From Bacteroidia bacterium (GTDB lineage: Bacteria; Bacteroidota; Bacteroidia; Cytophagales; JAAEPT01), in the NCBI GenBank assembly GCA_030431525.1, contig JAUIJC010000004.1, forward strand, positions 1-64,000: 64,000 bases of DNA, read 5' to 3'. Position 1 is the first letter of the stretch. Every line of letters starts with the position of its first letter. A model generated the notes under the pieces. It was not told where the DNA came from and searched no databases. It saw only the letters and a program-made list of their open reading frames with translations. The translations under genes were made by a program, and so were the position numbers. Positions 1 through 7,241 of the stretch are shown here, one piece after another.

Positions 1-23
1 TGAAATTCCCTTCACAAAATTAT

Positions 24-71
24 AAAACACAAAGCCCGCTTGCTTCTCACAGCAAACGGGCTTTGTGTTTT
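24..71. terminator. Bidirectional terminator after crtZ
   Basis: A 15-bp stem pairs 24-38 with 57-71, with A-rich and T-rich ends on the two sides. It overlaps the crtZ stop codon and would end transcription of the minus-strand carotenoid genes as well as anything arriving on the plus strand. Confidence 0.8.
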
Positions 72-519
72 ACCCCTTTCCAAGGAATTTTTTGGGGAAG
101 AAGAGCATGCCGAAACATTCTCCGTCTTCTTTGCTTAGGTGTCGGTGATGGGCTTGATGGGCACGTTTCATGGCCATGAGGTAGGGGGATTTGCTTTTCC
201 GAAACCAATCAAAGCGTTGGTGGATAAACACCTCATGAAAGGTGAAATAGGCGATGCCATAGAGAGCGATGCCTGTGCCAATCCAAAAACGGTAGTCGAT
301 GCCGTGGAGCGAGCCAAAGATGAAACAGAGGGCGCTTGGGATGGCGAAGATGAGGAAAAAGGCATCGTTCTTTTCAAAGAAGCCAGGCTCCTTTTGGTGG
401 TGGTCCTTGTGGAGGTTCCAAAGGAAACCGTGCATGACGTATTTGTGGGCGAACCACGCCACAAACTCCATGACTAAGAATGTGGCGAGAATGATTAGGC
501 TATTGAACAGGTATTCCAT
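70..519 (-). CDS. crtZ: Beta-carotene 3-hydroxylase CrtZ
   Basis: A 149-residue membrane di-iron hydroxylase that adds a 3-hydroxyl to the beta-ionone ring. All four histidine motifs of the family are visible: H25-x4-H30, H37-x2-HH (40-41), H95-x4-H100 and H121-x2-HH (124-125). Two hydrophobic stretches (about residues 5-23 and 53-92) fit the four-helix fold, and the length is normal for bacterial CrtZ. It is the last gene of the minus-strand carotenoid block, separated from the photolyase gene by a palindromic repeat. With one beta ring expected in the product, it would act once per molecule. Confidence 0.93.
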   Translation of the reverse strand: MEYLFNSLIILATFLVMEFVAWFAHKYVMHGFLWNLHKDHHQKEPGFFEKNDAFFLIFAIPSALCFIFGSLHGIDYRFWIGTGIALYGIAYFTFHEVFIHQRFDWFRKSKSPYLMAMKRAHQAHHRHLSKEDGECFGMLFFPKKFLGKG

Positions 520-558
520 GGGTGGTTAATTGTTCAGTTACTGAAATTATGCAGGCTG

Positions 559-673
559 TCACCTGCCAACAGCCGGAGGCTTTGGCAGTGTGATTTATTT
601 TTAAGTGATGTCCTGAATCATACCACACTGCCAAAGCTTTCAGCTGTTGGCAGGTGATATGATTCAGGATATC
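559..673. repeat. Paired 35-nt palindromic repeat with locus-specific arms (copy A)
   Basis: Two inverted copies of a 35-nt palindromic unit occupy 559-593 and 623-657. The second copy is enclosed by a 16-nt arm pair, 607-622 and 658-673, that matches as an inverted repeat at 15 of 16 positions and is unlike the arms of the other two copies. The outer arm contains the last codons and stop of the photolyase gene. Related copies lie at 44984-45099 and 49210-49320. Confidence 0.85.
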
Positions 674-1965
674 GCATTTTTATAAGCGTCAAGGCATCGT
701 TGGCGAGAGGCCTTAAGATCAATCATGGGTTCTGGGTACTTGTCGGTGCCAAATTCAGGGACCCATTTTTTGATGTATTCGTTGTCTGGGTCAAACTTCT
801 TGGCCTGTGTGATGGGGTTGAAGATACGGAAGTATGGGGCGCCATCGCAACCACATCCAGCCACCCATTGCCAGCCTCCATTGTTGGAGGACAACTCGAA
901 GTCCAAGAGTTTTTCGGCGAAGTAAGCTTCTCCCCAGCGCCAATCAATCAGCAGGTTTTTACAGAGGAAGCTGGCGACAATCATGCGCACACGGTTGTGC
1001 ATATAACCCGATTGGGTGAGCTCTCGCATGCCTGCGTCCACGATGGGAATGCCCGTATTGCCAATTTTCCAGCGTTCAAAAGCCTCCTCGTCGTTCTGCC
1101 ATTTGATAGTGGCGTATTTCTTTTTGAATGGCCCGTCCACCACATAAGGGAAGTGGTGGAGAATCATCATGTAGAATTCCCGCCAAATCAACTCATTCAC
1201 ATAAGTCTCCCCTTGTTTCAAGGCCTGCCGAAAGAGCTCACGAATGGAAATGGTGCCAAAGCGAAGGTGAACTGAAAGCCGTGAGGTGCCGTTTTGGGCT
1301 GGAAAATCACGAGTTTCCTTATAATGCTGAATAAGCTTGTTGGAAACTGAATCGCTTGGGAAATTATAATCCTTTTCCTTAAAGCCAATGGATTCCAATG
1401 TTGGTGGCTGTCGGAATTCCAGCTTGGCCATCTGATCCAAGTGGTTTTCGCTTGGGAAGGAGGGAAGCCCTTTTGCGTTAAGGGTTGTTTTCCACTTTTT
1501 GCTGTATGGTGTGAAGACCGTGTAAGGGTCGCCGTCATCTTTCATTACTTCATCCTTTTCAAAGACCACTTGATCCTTGAAAGTATTGAAGGTGATGTCC
1601 TGTTTTTTGCAAAAAGAGGCAATGGCTTCATCACGTTTGTTGGCGCTTGGCTCGTAATCGTGATTGGTGAACACGGCTTCGATGGCTTCCTTTTGGAGAA
1701 ATTCAGGAAGGACCTCTAATGGGTCGCCATGCAAGACCACCAAAGAGCTGTTGTGCTTTTTCAGCTCGTTGTTGATTTGGTGGATGTGTTCAGAAATGAA
1801 ATTGATGCGCGCGTCTTCGGGGTTTTCCAAATCATCCAAAATGGTAGTGTCATAAATGAACACAGGAACCACCTCTTTGCAGGATTGAAGGGCTTGGAAT
1901 AGTCCGTGGTTGTCATTGAGGCGTAGGTCGCGACGGAACCAGAATAGACCGCGTTCGAACTTCAT
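664..1965 (-). CDS. phrB: Deoxyribodipyrimidine photolyase (class I type)
   Basis: A 433-residue FAD flavoprotein that uses blue light to split cyclobutane pyrimidine dimers. The N-terminus has the antenna-domain opening with the F-R-R-D-L-R-L motif near residue 10. The C-terminal half has the FAD/DNA-binding features of class I enzymes: T-S-R-L-S followed by LRFG, the W-R-E-F-Y segment, the H-N-R-V-R-M segment, and the N-N-G-G-W-Q-W segment leading to the FRIFNP motif. Length is usual. Its place inside the carotenoid block next to a light-responsive repressor fits co-regulation of photoprotection genes. A DASH-type cryptochrome is less likely from these motifs. The end of the gene is part of a repeat arm. 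Confidence 0.93.
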   Translation of the reverse strand: MKFERGLFWFRRDLRLNDNHGLFQALQSCKEVVPVFIYDTTILDDLENPEDARINFISEHIHQINNELKKHNSSLVVLHGDPLEVLPEFLQKEAIEAVFTNHDYEPSANKRDEAIASFCKKQDITFNTFKDQVVFEKDEVMKDDGDPYTVFTPYSKKWKTTLNAKGLPSFPSENHLDQMAKLEFRQPPTLESIGFKEKDYNFPSDSVSNKLIQHYKETRDFPAQNGTSRLSVHLRFGTISIRELFRQALKQGETYVNELIWREFYMMILHHFPYVVDGPFKKKYATIKWQNDEEAFERWKIGNTGIPIVDAGMRELTQSGYMHNRVRMIVASFLCKNLLIDWRWGEAYFAEKLLDFELSSNNGGWQWVAGCGCDGAPYFRIFNPITQAKKFDPDNEYIKKWVPEFGTDKYPEPMIDLKASRQRCLDAYKNAIS

Positions 1966-2018
1966 GGATACAGGTAGGATTTGAGGGCTTGTGCTGATGG
2001 GTCGTTACCTTTCGAAAA

Positions 2019-2102
2019 CGTCGTCCGCCAGTTGGCGGACGACGCTAGGGACAGCCCGCAGTAAGTATGCTTTGTCCCTAGCGGTAGGTTTTATACCTAC
2101 CG
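2019..2102. repeat. Three tandem hairpins between phrB and idi
   Basis: Three back-to-back stems: 2019-2044 (12-bp perfect stem, 2-nt centre), 2044-2082 (10-bp perfect stem) and 2082-2102 (8-bp perfect stem, 5-nt loop). They share boundary bases, so the set looks like one compact folded element. It lies downstream of idi and upstream of phrB on the minus strand. No coding potential is visible. Confidence 0.8.
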
Positions 2103-2122
2103 ACGGCAGGGAAGGAGATAAT

Positions 2123-2656
2123 TTAAACTTCCATTCCACGCTCTTCCAACAATGCCTTGACCTTAGGGAACAAATGCTGAAACCAAATGGTAAAGTTGTC
2201 TGGGAACTCATTGAGCTGGTTTTCTATTACCTCCGTGCGCTCATAGCAATAGTCATAAACCTCTTCTGGATTAGGTTTTGGAAGTTCGTCGGTGATGCCG
2301 ATGAAGATGTGGTCCAGCTCGTATTCCGTCAATTCATTGTCCAATACGGCTTTGTAGATAAAGCTGAATTGGTGCTCCACCTTGCAAGACATCCCCATTT
2401 CTTCCTGCAATCTGCGGGCGGTGGCATCGTCCAAAGATTCTTGTGGCTTTGGATGACTGCAACAGCTATTGGTCCACAAGCCACCCGAGTGATACTTGTC
2501 AAAGGCACGCTGTTGGAGCAACCATTCCCCTTTGGAATTGAAGACAAATACGGAAAATGCGCGATGTAGCTTCCCCTGCTGGTGCGCTTCCAATTTATCG
2601 GCAAGGCCAATTTCTTGGTCCTGTTCGTCGACGAGAATCACTTGGTCCATTGTCAT
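2123..2656 (-). CDS. idi: Isopentenyl-diphosphate delta-isomerase, type I (Nudix)
   Basis: Interconverts IPP and DMAPP and so feeds the carotenoid pathway. The type I family is recognised from the W-T-N-S-C-C-S-H-P segment that carries the catalytic cysteine, the Nudix helix A-R-R-L-Q-E-E-M-G, and the Y-E-L-D-H-I-F segment with the catalytic glutamate. I place the start at 2656 because its ATG overlaps the stop of the upstream gene as ATGA, giving 177 residues; an ATG at 2662 and an upstream one at 2695 are also open. It is translationally coupled in the crtI-crtB-unknown-idi operon. Confidence 0.92.
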   Translation of the reverse strand: MTMDQVILVDEQDQEIGLADKLEAHQQGKLHRAFSVFVFNSKGEWLLQQRAFDKYHSGGLWTNSCCSHPKPQESLDDATARRLQEEMGMSCKVEHQFSFIYKAVLDNELTEYELDHIFIGITDELPKPNPEEVYDYCYERTEVIENQLNEFPDNFTIWFQHLFPKVKALLEERGMEV

Positions 2657-3165
2657 TTCCATTGGTTTAGAAAAGTTTCCTCCTCTGGGGTGCATTTGCT
2701 GTTTTTCAGCAAGAAAAGTGATGCAACCCGTTGAAAGGAAGGGTTCTTATAGTTTGCGAGTTTTTCAAAAATGATTTTCCTGTCTTCAGCCAAATGTTTG
2801 TTGTAGCCTAAGAAGCTTGGAGCCTTTAGCTGAATACTGTACCGAATAAAGCGAATTTCTGGATTAGAAGCATCTTCTGAGATGGCTTCATCAATTTCTG
2901 CAGTTCCTTTGTTAAAGCTACTCAGTTTGGAAGTAGGCGCCCAAAGGTGGTTGGCCAAGATGACAAGCCCACCTCCGTGATAAGCTTTTTGCAAGGCCGT
3001 GGAGGCGGAAGCTGTGCTTTGAATCAATTGGTCGCAAGAACTCCGATTGTTTTCTGCAAGTTGATAAAGCTCCAGCCAATTCACGGCATTGTCCGCATTG
3101 AGCTGGAAGGGCGCCATAAGTGAGCAAAGGATAAGAAGGAGAGAGGCAAGGAAATTCAACTTCAT
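2653..3165 (-). CDS. Small secreted protein of unknown function in the carotenoid operon
   Basis: 170 residues with a clear signal peptide (hydrophobic segment about residues 6-20, then A-D-N-A), so it should act in the periplasm or at the envelope. I do not recognise a domain. Conserved-looking features are a G-G-G near residue 66 followed by V-I-L-A-N-H, and a region rich in I-R-F-I-R-Y. It is locked into the operon: its ATG overlaps the crtB stop as ATGA and its own stop overlaps the idi start the same way. This suggests a role in carotenoid production, storage or export, but that is inference from position only. Confidence 0.75.
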   Translation of the reverse strand: MKLNFLASLLLILCSLMAPFQLNADNAVNWLELYQLAENNRSSCDQLIQSTASASTALQKAYHGGGLVILANHLWAPTSKLSSFNKGTAEIDEAISEDASNPEIRFIRYSIQLKAPSFLGYNKHLAEDRKIIFEKLANYKNPSFQRVASLFLLKNSKCTPEEETFLNQWK

Positions 3166-3998
3166 AATAGATTCAGCTTGTGCCTTAGGAACACAGTTGT
3201 CAACAGTCCCAGTTTTCTACTATTCGGAATACGAATGCGTTCCTGTAGCAGTGTGGAAGCTTGTGTTGACTTGATTTTTTGGAAGAGCTTATAGTAGTAC
3301 AAGTAGGCCAAATAGACACCGAATTTGGCGGATTTTGGAAGTTCCAAAATGCCCTTGAAGCCATCCTGAAAGTCCTTGGCGATATCTTCCTCAATGCGTT
3401 TTTTGGTGCTTTCGTTCAATTTTCGGGCGTCGATATCTGGAAAGTAAGTTCGGCCCAAATCCTCCACATCAGCTTTGAGGTCACGCAGGAAGTTGATTTT
3501 TTGGAATGCCGAGCCGAGGCGCATCGCTGGATGCTTTAGGCGGTCGTATTCTTGTTGGTCGCCATTGCAGAAGATTTTCAAGCACATCAAACCAACTACT
3601 TCAGCTGAACCAAGGATATAGGTTTCGTAAGCTTTTTGGGAGTAGTCGATATCCTCCAAATCCATTTCCATGCTTTGGAAGAAAGTCTCAATCAGCTCCA
3701 AGTCGATGTCGTATTTGTTGACTGTGTATTGCAAGCTGTTCAATACAGGGTTCAAGCTGATGCCCTCCTCAATGGCCTTGTAGGTATCCTTCTTGAATTC
3801 CGTTAGGAGTGCCTTTTTATCAAAATCATGGAAGGTATCCACGATTTCATCCGCCACGCGGACAAAGCCGTAGATGTTGTGGACGTCTTGGCGGATAGAA
3901 GGGCCAAGGCATCGGATGCTCAATGAAAAGGATGTGCTGTAGGTGGTAGAAACCGTTCGGCTACAGTCTTGAGATACTTTGTCAAACAGTTGCTTCAT
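3162..3998 (-). CDS. crtB: Phytoene synthase CrtB
   Basis: Condenses two geranylgeranyl diphosphates to phytoene. Both Mg-diphosphate motifs of the squalene/phytoene synthase family are visible: A-D-E-I-V-D early in the protein and R-D-L-K-A-D-V-E-D-L-G-R in the second half, followed by the T-Y-F-P segment. I prefer the ATG at 3998 (278 residues, 17-nt overlap with crtI); an ATG at 4016 would add six residues and enlarge the overlap to 35 nt. The gene is coupled to crtI upstream and to the small secreted protein downstream. Confidence 0.94.
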   Translation of the reverse strand: MKQLFDKVSQDCSRTVSTTYSTSFSLSIRCLGPSIRQDVHNIYGFVRVADEIVDTFHDFDKKALLTEFKKDTYKAIEEGISLNPVLNSLQYTVNKYDIDLELIETFFQSMEMDLEDIDYSQKAYETYILGSAEVVGLMCLKIFCNGDQQEYDRLKHPAMRLGSAFQKINFLRDLKADVEDLGRTYFPDIDARKLNESTKKRIEEDIAKDFQDGFKGILELPKSAKFGVYLAYLYYYKLFQKIKSTQASTLLQERIRIPNSRKLGLLTTVFLRHKLNLL

Positions 3999-5466
3999 GT
4001 GGAAAGTGTTTTTCAACCTCAGAGGCTACAACTTGACCTGAGATGAGTGATGGAGGAACGCCAGGACCTGGAACGGTAAGCTGGCCAGTGTGGAAAAGGT
4101 TGGAGACCTTCTTGCTTCGCAGAGAAGGTTTTAGGTTAGCAGTTTGAGTTAATGTATTGGCCAAGCCATAGGCATTGCCCTTGAACGCATGGTAGTCTTC
4201 AATGAACTCCTTATGCGCATAGCTTTTTTTGTAAATGATATGGTCTCGGATGTTTGTCTTGGTCTTTGCCTCCAAGCGGTCGAGCATCATATTGAGGATA
4301 CGCTGGTGTTCTTTTGGATTATCCGATAATCCTGGGGCTACAGGAACGAGTAGGAACAGGTTTTCTTTTCCCTCAGGAGCCACGGATGAATCTGTTTTGG
4401 AAGGGCAACAGGTGTAGAAGAGTGGGTTTTTAGGCCATGCGGGCTCATCATAAATTTCAGAGGCATGCCCATCAAAATCCTTGTCAAAGAAAAGGTTGTG
4501 GTGTTCCAAACCAGGGATTTCCTTGTCCACGCCCAAATAGTAAATCAAGGAAGAGGGAGCCATTTTTCTGTTCTCCCAATACTTTTCTGAATAGCTTCTA
4601 AACTCAGGGGAAAGTAGTTGCTCACAGTGGTGGTAGTCTGCTCCGTTCACCACCAAATCACATTCGAATGTTCCGCGCGTGGTTTTAACTCCTATGATTT
4701 TTTTGCCTTCGTAGAAGAACCTCAATACCTCGGCATCCGTGACCACGTTTACGCCTTGCTCCCTGACGACAGTGACCATGCCCTCGATGATTTTGTGCAT
4801 GCCACCCATTGGGTACCAAGTGCCCAGTTTGATATCCGCATAGTTCATCAAACTATAGAGCGCAGGAGTATCAGCAGGTTTGGCACCAAGGAACAACACA
4901 GGAAATTCAAGCAATTGGATTAACCTGCTGTCCTTGAAGTAATGGCGGATGTGTTTCGCGATGGAGCTGAAGACCTGAAGCTTGAACACTCCTGTGGCCA
5001 ATCGCCAGTCGAGCAGTTCTGTGATGGATTGCCCTGGTCTATAAACCAAGTCATTAATGCCTACCTCATACTTGTATTTTCCTTCGTCGAGGAATTTCAT
5101 GATGGACTCACGGCTTCCAGGTTCCAAGCGTTCGCAACATTCCAAGAATTCTGCAAAGTCAGCTGGAATCTTTTCAGTGCTTCCATCTTGGAAAAAGACT
5201 TGATAGGAAGGGTCCAAGCGTTTGAGCTGGTAGAAATCACTCACTTTGTAACCAAAGCGGTTGAAGTATTTTTCAAACACCTCTGGCATCCAATACCAGC
5301 TTGGTCCCATATCAAAGGTGAATCCTTGGGCACTGAACTTACGTGCACGCCCACCCAGTGTGGCGTTCTTTTCAACTAAAGTGACTTGGTAGCCTTTTTG
5401 GGCAAGACTGGCTGATGCCGAGAGTCCGGCAAAGCCACTTCCAATCACAACGACTTTTTTGGTCAT
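3982..5466 (-). CDS. crtI: Phytoene desaturase CrtI
   Basis: A 494-residue FAD-dependent desaturase converting phytoene to lycopene. The N-terminal dinucleotide-binding motif G-S-G-F-A-G-L-S is followed by the E-K-N-x-x-x-G-G-R-A-R segment and F-D-M-G-P-S-W-Y. The C-terminus has the family FAD motif with V-P-G-P-G-V-P-P-S. The gene opens the operon with crtB, and the operator-like inverted repeat at 5541-5572 lies about 75 nt upstream of its start. I see no good TAnnTTTG box in this promoter region, which may mean that it depends on another sigma factor. Confidence 0.95.
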   Translation of the reverse strand: MTKKVVVIGSGFAGLSASASLAQKGYQVTLVEKNATLGGRARKFSAQGFTFDMGPSWYWMPEVFEKYFNRFGYKVSDFYQLKRLDPSYQVFFQDGSTEKIPADFAEFLECCERLEPGSRESIMKFLDEGKYKYEVGINDLVYRPGQSITELLDWRLATGVFKLQVFSSIAKHIRHYFKDSRLIQLLEFPVLFLGAKPADTPALYSLMNYADIKLGTWYPMGGMHKIIEGMVTVVREQGVNVVTDAEVLRFFYEGKKIIGVKTTRGTFECDLVVNGADYHHCEQLLSPEFRSYSEKYWENRKMAPSSLIYYLGVDKEIPGLEHHNLFFDKDFDGHASEIYDEPAWPKNPLFYTCCPSKTDSSVAPEGKENLFLLVPVAPGLSDNPKEHQRILNMMLDRLEAKTKTNIRDHIIYKKSYAHKEFIEDYHAFKGNAYGLANTLTQTANLKPSLRSKKVSNLFHTGQLTVPGPGVPPSLISGQVVASEVEKHFPHEATV

Positions 5467-5540
5467 AGAGCAAAGGCTTACAATGGCAAGAGAAATCTAT
5501 AAGGAACACAGATGAATCTTACACCTGTATAAAAATAGTA

Positions 5541-5572
5541 TTGTTTAATGAAAAAGTAAAAAAGTTAAACAA
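5541..5572. promoter_or_regulatory. Candidate CarH operator upstream of crtI
   Basis: TTGTTTAAT at 5541-5549 and GTTAAACAA at 5564-5572 form an inverted repeat with 14 nt between the halves, 32 bp overall. The same half-sites with the same spacing occur at 9167-9198. It lies between crtI and carH; carH ends at 5583, so the only promoter it can control is that of crtI. Assignment to the CarH-type protein is inference. Confidence 0.6.
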
Positions 5573-5582
5573 AAACTAATCG

Positions 5583-6473
5583 TTAAGTCGACCAGTTTTT
5601 GATGGTGGATTGAATTTCAGATAGGGAATCCAAGAGCTGGAAATTCTTTGGCAACTCGAGTTTAGGTTCCAGTCCAAAGGCAGTTTTTCCTGAGATATGG
5701 AATTCAACATCCTTAAAATCAGTCGAAAGGGCGTTGATGTAGGCTTGGCAATCTTCAGTGGTCATGGTGGTGATCAATGCAAAAATGGCTCTCGTAAAGG
5801 GCCTGACAGCATAAACTTCCTTCAAGTCATTATATGGAACTGCGGAACCCAAGTAAATGGAAGGCACTCCATTTTTTCGGAGTAAATAGTTGTAAAAAAG
5901 CAGTCCCATCTCATGTTGCTCATGTTCAGGCAAAAATAAAAGAACGGAGTTCGCGTCGTTTTTTACAAATTTAAGTTGCTCAGTTTCAAAGATTATTCTG
6001 TTGCGAATGCAGTTGCTGATGAGGTGTTCATGGGCGGGAGTGATCTTGTGGGTTTGCCAAAGGATGCCGACCTGATTTAGCAATGGGTAGAGGACTTCGA
6101 CGACCGTGGTTTCAAAGCCAATCTTTTTGACGGTGCTGTTTAACGATTTTACAAAACCATCTTCGTCGAGATTAAGAGTAGCTTCCACCAGTTGGTTGAT
6201 ATACGGCTGGTAGGAATGTTGGCTCGAGGAAATGTCATCAATGGTTTGATGAATTTCCTTTTCGGACATGGCCGTAATCTTGGAAATCTTATAGCCTTGC
6301 TGGTTGAGCAGAGCCACGTTCAGGAGCTTCTTTAAATCCTGATCGGAGTATATACGTATGTTGGTGTCGGTTCGGATTGGGTCGAAAAGTTGATAGCGTT
6401 TTTCCCAGATGCGAATCGTATGCGCTTTTACTCCTGAAAGGGTTTCGAGGTCTTTGATTGAGTAATTAGCCAT
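5583..6473 (-). CDS. carH: MerR-family B12-dependent photoreceptor repressor (CarH/LitR type)
   Basis: 296 residues. Residues 4-70 are a MerR DNA-binding domain (the T-I-R-I-W-E-K-R-Y recognition segment). The rest is a helical bundle plus a cobalamin-binding Rossmann domain. The light-sensing signature of CarH is intact: W139-x9-E149-H150, and the lower-ligand motif E185-x-H187-x-x-G190. In the characterised family, adenosylcobalamin drives tetramerisation and repression in the dark, and light breaks the Co-C bond and releases DNA. The start overlaps the lycopene cyclase stop by 8 nt. Expected targets are the neighbouring carotenoid promoters. Confidence 0.9.
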   Translation of the reverse strand: MANYSIKDLETLSGVKAHTIRIWEKRYQLFDPIRTDTNIRIYSDQDLKKLLNVALLNQQGYKISKITAMSEKEIHQTIDDISSSQHSYQPYINQLVEATLNLDEDGFVKSLNSTVKKIGFETTVVEVLYPLLNQVGILWQTHKITPAHEHLISNCIRNRIIFETEQLKFVKNDANSVLLFLPEHEQHEMGLLFYNYLLRKNGVPSIYLGSAVPYNDLKEVYAVRPFTRAIFALITTMTTEDCQAYINALSTDFKDVEFHISGKTAFGLEPKLELPKNFQLLDSLSEIQSTIKNWST

Positions 6474-7167
6474 GAGTAGTTTCAGGAGATATTTGTGATT
6501 GTTTGAAGTATTCGTAAATGCTCGTGTTCATCATCAACAGGAGCAGGGCGTAGATGGTGTCCTCCACGGGAATGGTGCCGATGCGCAGGCCAAGGTTTTC
6601 GGCATTGTTGTACCAGACCACTTCCTCCTCGATGAAACTTCCTGTAAGCACACCGTTGACAATGAGGAAGGGGATAAGGCTAACCAAATAGGCCAGAAAG
6701 AATCGTCCCAAATAGGACGGGTTTTGATAAGCCTGAAAGGCCACATAGATTCCAGCTGAAATGAAGGTCAGGCTTGTGTACCATCTCGGCATGAAGAACA
6801 GCCCAAGGGCCATGAGCGTAGCGCTCAGGCCCCAAGCAAATGGTCGGGCAATGTTTCCCAGTATGTCCTTTTTCACGAAGTAATTGAGCACCTCATAGGT
6901 GAAGAGGCAGGCGTAAGGCACTGTCAGGAAGAACAGCCATTCTTCGATGGGAAGCCCAAAGGCCTCTATGCCCGTAAGATGTTTTGGGTTGAAACCCCAG
7001 ACGCCCATCTCGGTGAACCAAATATCCCAAACAATGAAAATTGCCCCTGGGATAGAAATTCCCCACAAAAGCCCTTTCCACTGCTTGGCGAATTGAATCC
7101 TAGACTCAAAACTGCGAACCAAGGGAAAGGAAATGGTGAGTAGGTTTATGAGCAAATAGGTTGACAT
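6466..7167 (-). CDS. crtY: Lycopene beta-cyclase, heterodimer-fusion (CrtYcd) type
   Basis: An integral membrane protein with about seven hydrophobic segments made of two lycopene-cyclase domains. The first repeat carries F-G-L-P-I-E-E-W-L-F-F and the second carries I-P-V-E-D-T-I-Y, the acidic P-x-E-(E/D) motifs of this non-flavin cyclase family. It cyclises lycopene ends to beta-rings. I use the ATG at 7167 (233 residues). An ATG at 7179 is equally possible, while the one at 7206 would place the start inside a terminator-like hairpin. It forms a two-gene unit with carH. Confidence 0.88.
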   Translation of the reverse strand: MSTYLLINLLTISFPLVRSFESRIQFAKQWKGLLWGISIPGAIFIVWDIWFTEMGVWGFNPKHLTGIEAFGLPIEEWLFFLTVPYACLFTYEVLNYFVKKDILGNIARPFAWGLSATLMALGLFFMPRWYTSLTFISAGIYVAFQAYQNPSYLGRFFLAYLVSLIPFLIVNGVLTGSFIEEEVVWYNNAENLGLRIGTIPVEDTIYALLLLMMNTSIYEYFKQSQISPETTHG

Positions 7168-7189
7168 GCTTACGGACATAAAAACGAGA

Positions 7190-7219
7190 AAGTGCCTCTC
7201 ATACATTGAGGGGCACCTT
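7190..7219 (-). terminator. Hairpin after the ABC1 kinase gene
   Basis: A 9-bp stem with one mismatch pairs 7192-7200 with 7208-7216, followed on the minus strand by a T-rich run. It would separate the tetR-ABC1 unit from crtY-carH. It argues against the earliest crtY start. Confidence 0.6.
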
Positions 7220-7241
7220 CAAGATAAACAGAAGGACGAAA

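Noticed and set aside
664-1965. Cryptochrome DASH
   Set aside because: The FAD-domain motifs and length fit a class I CPD photolyase better.
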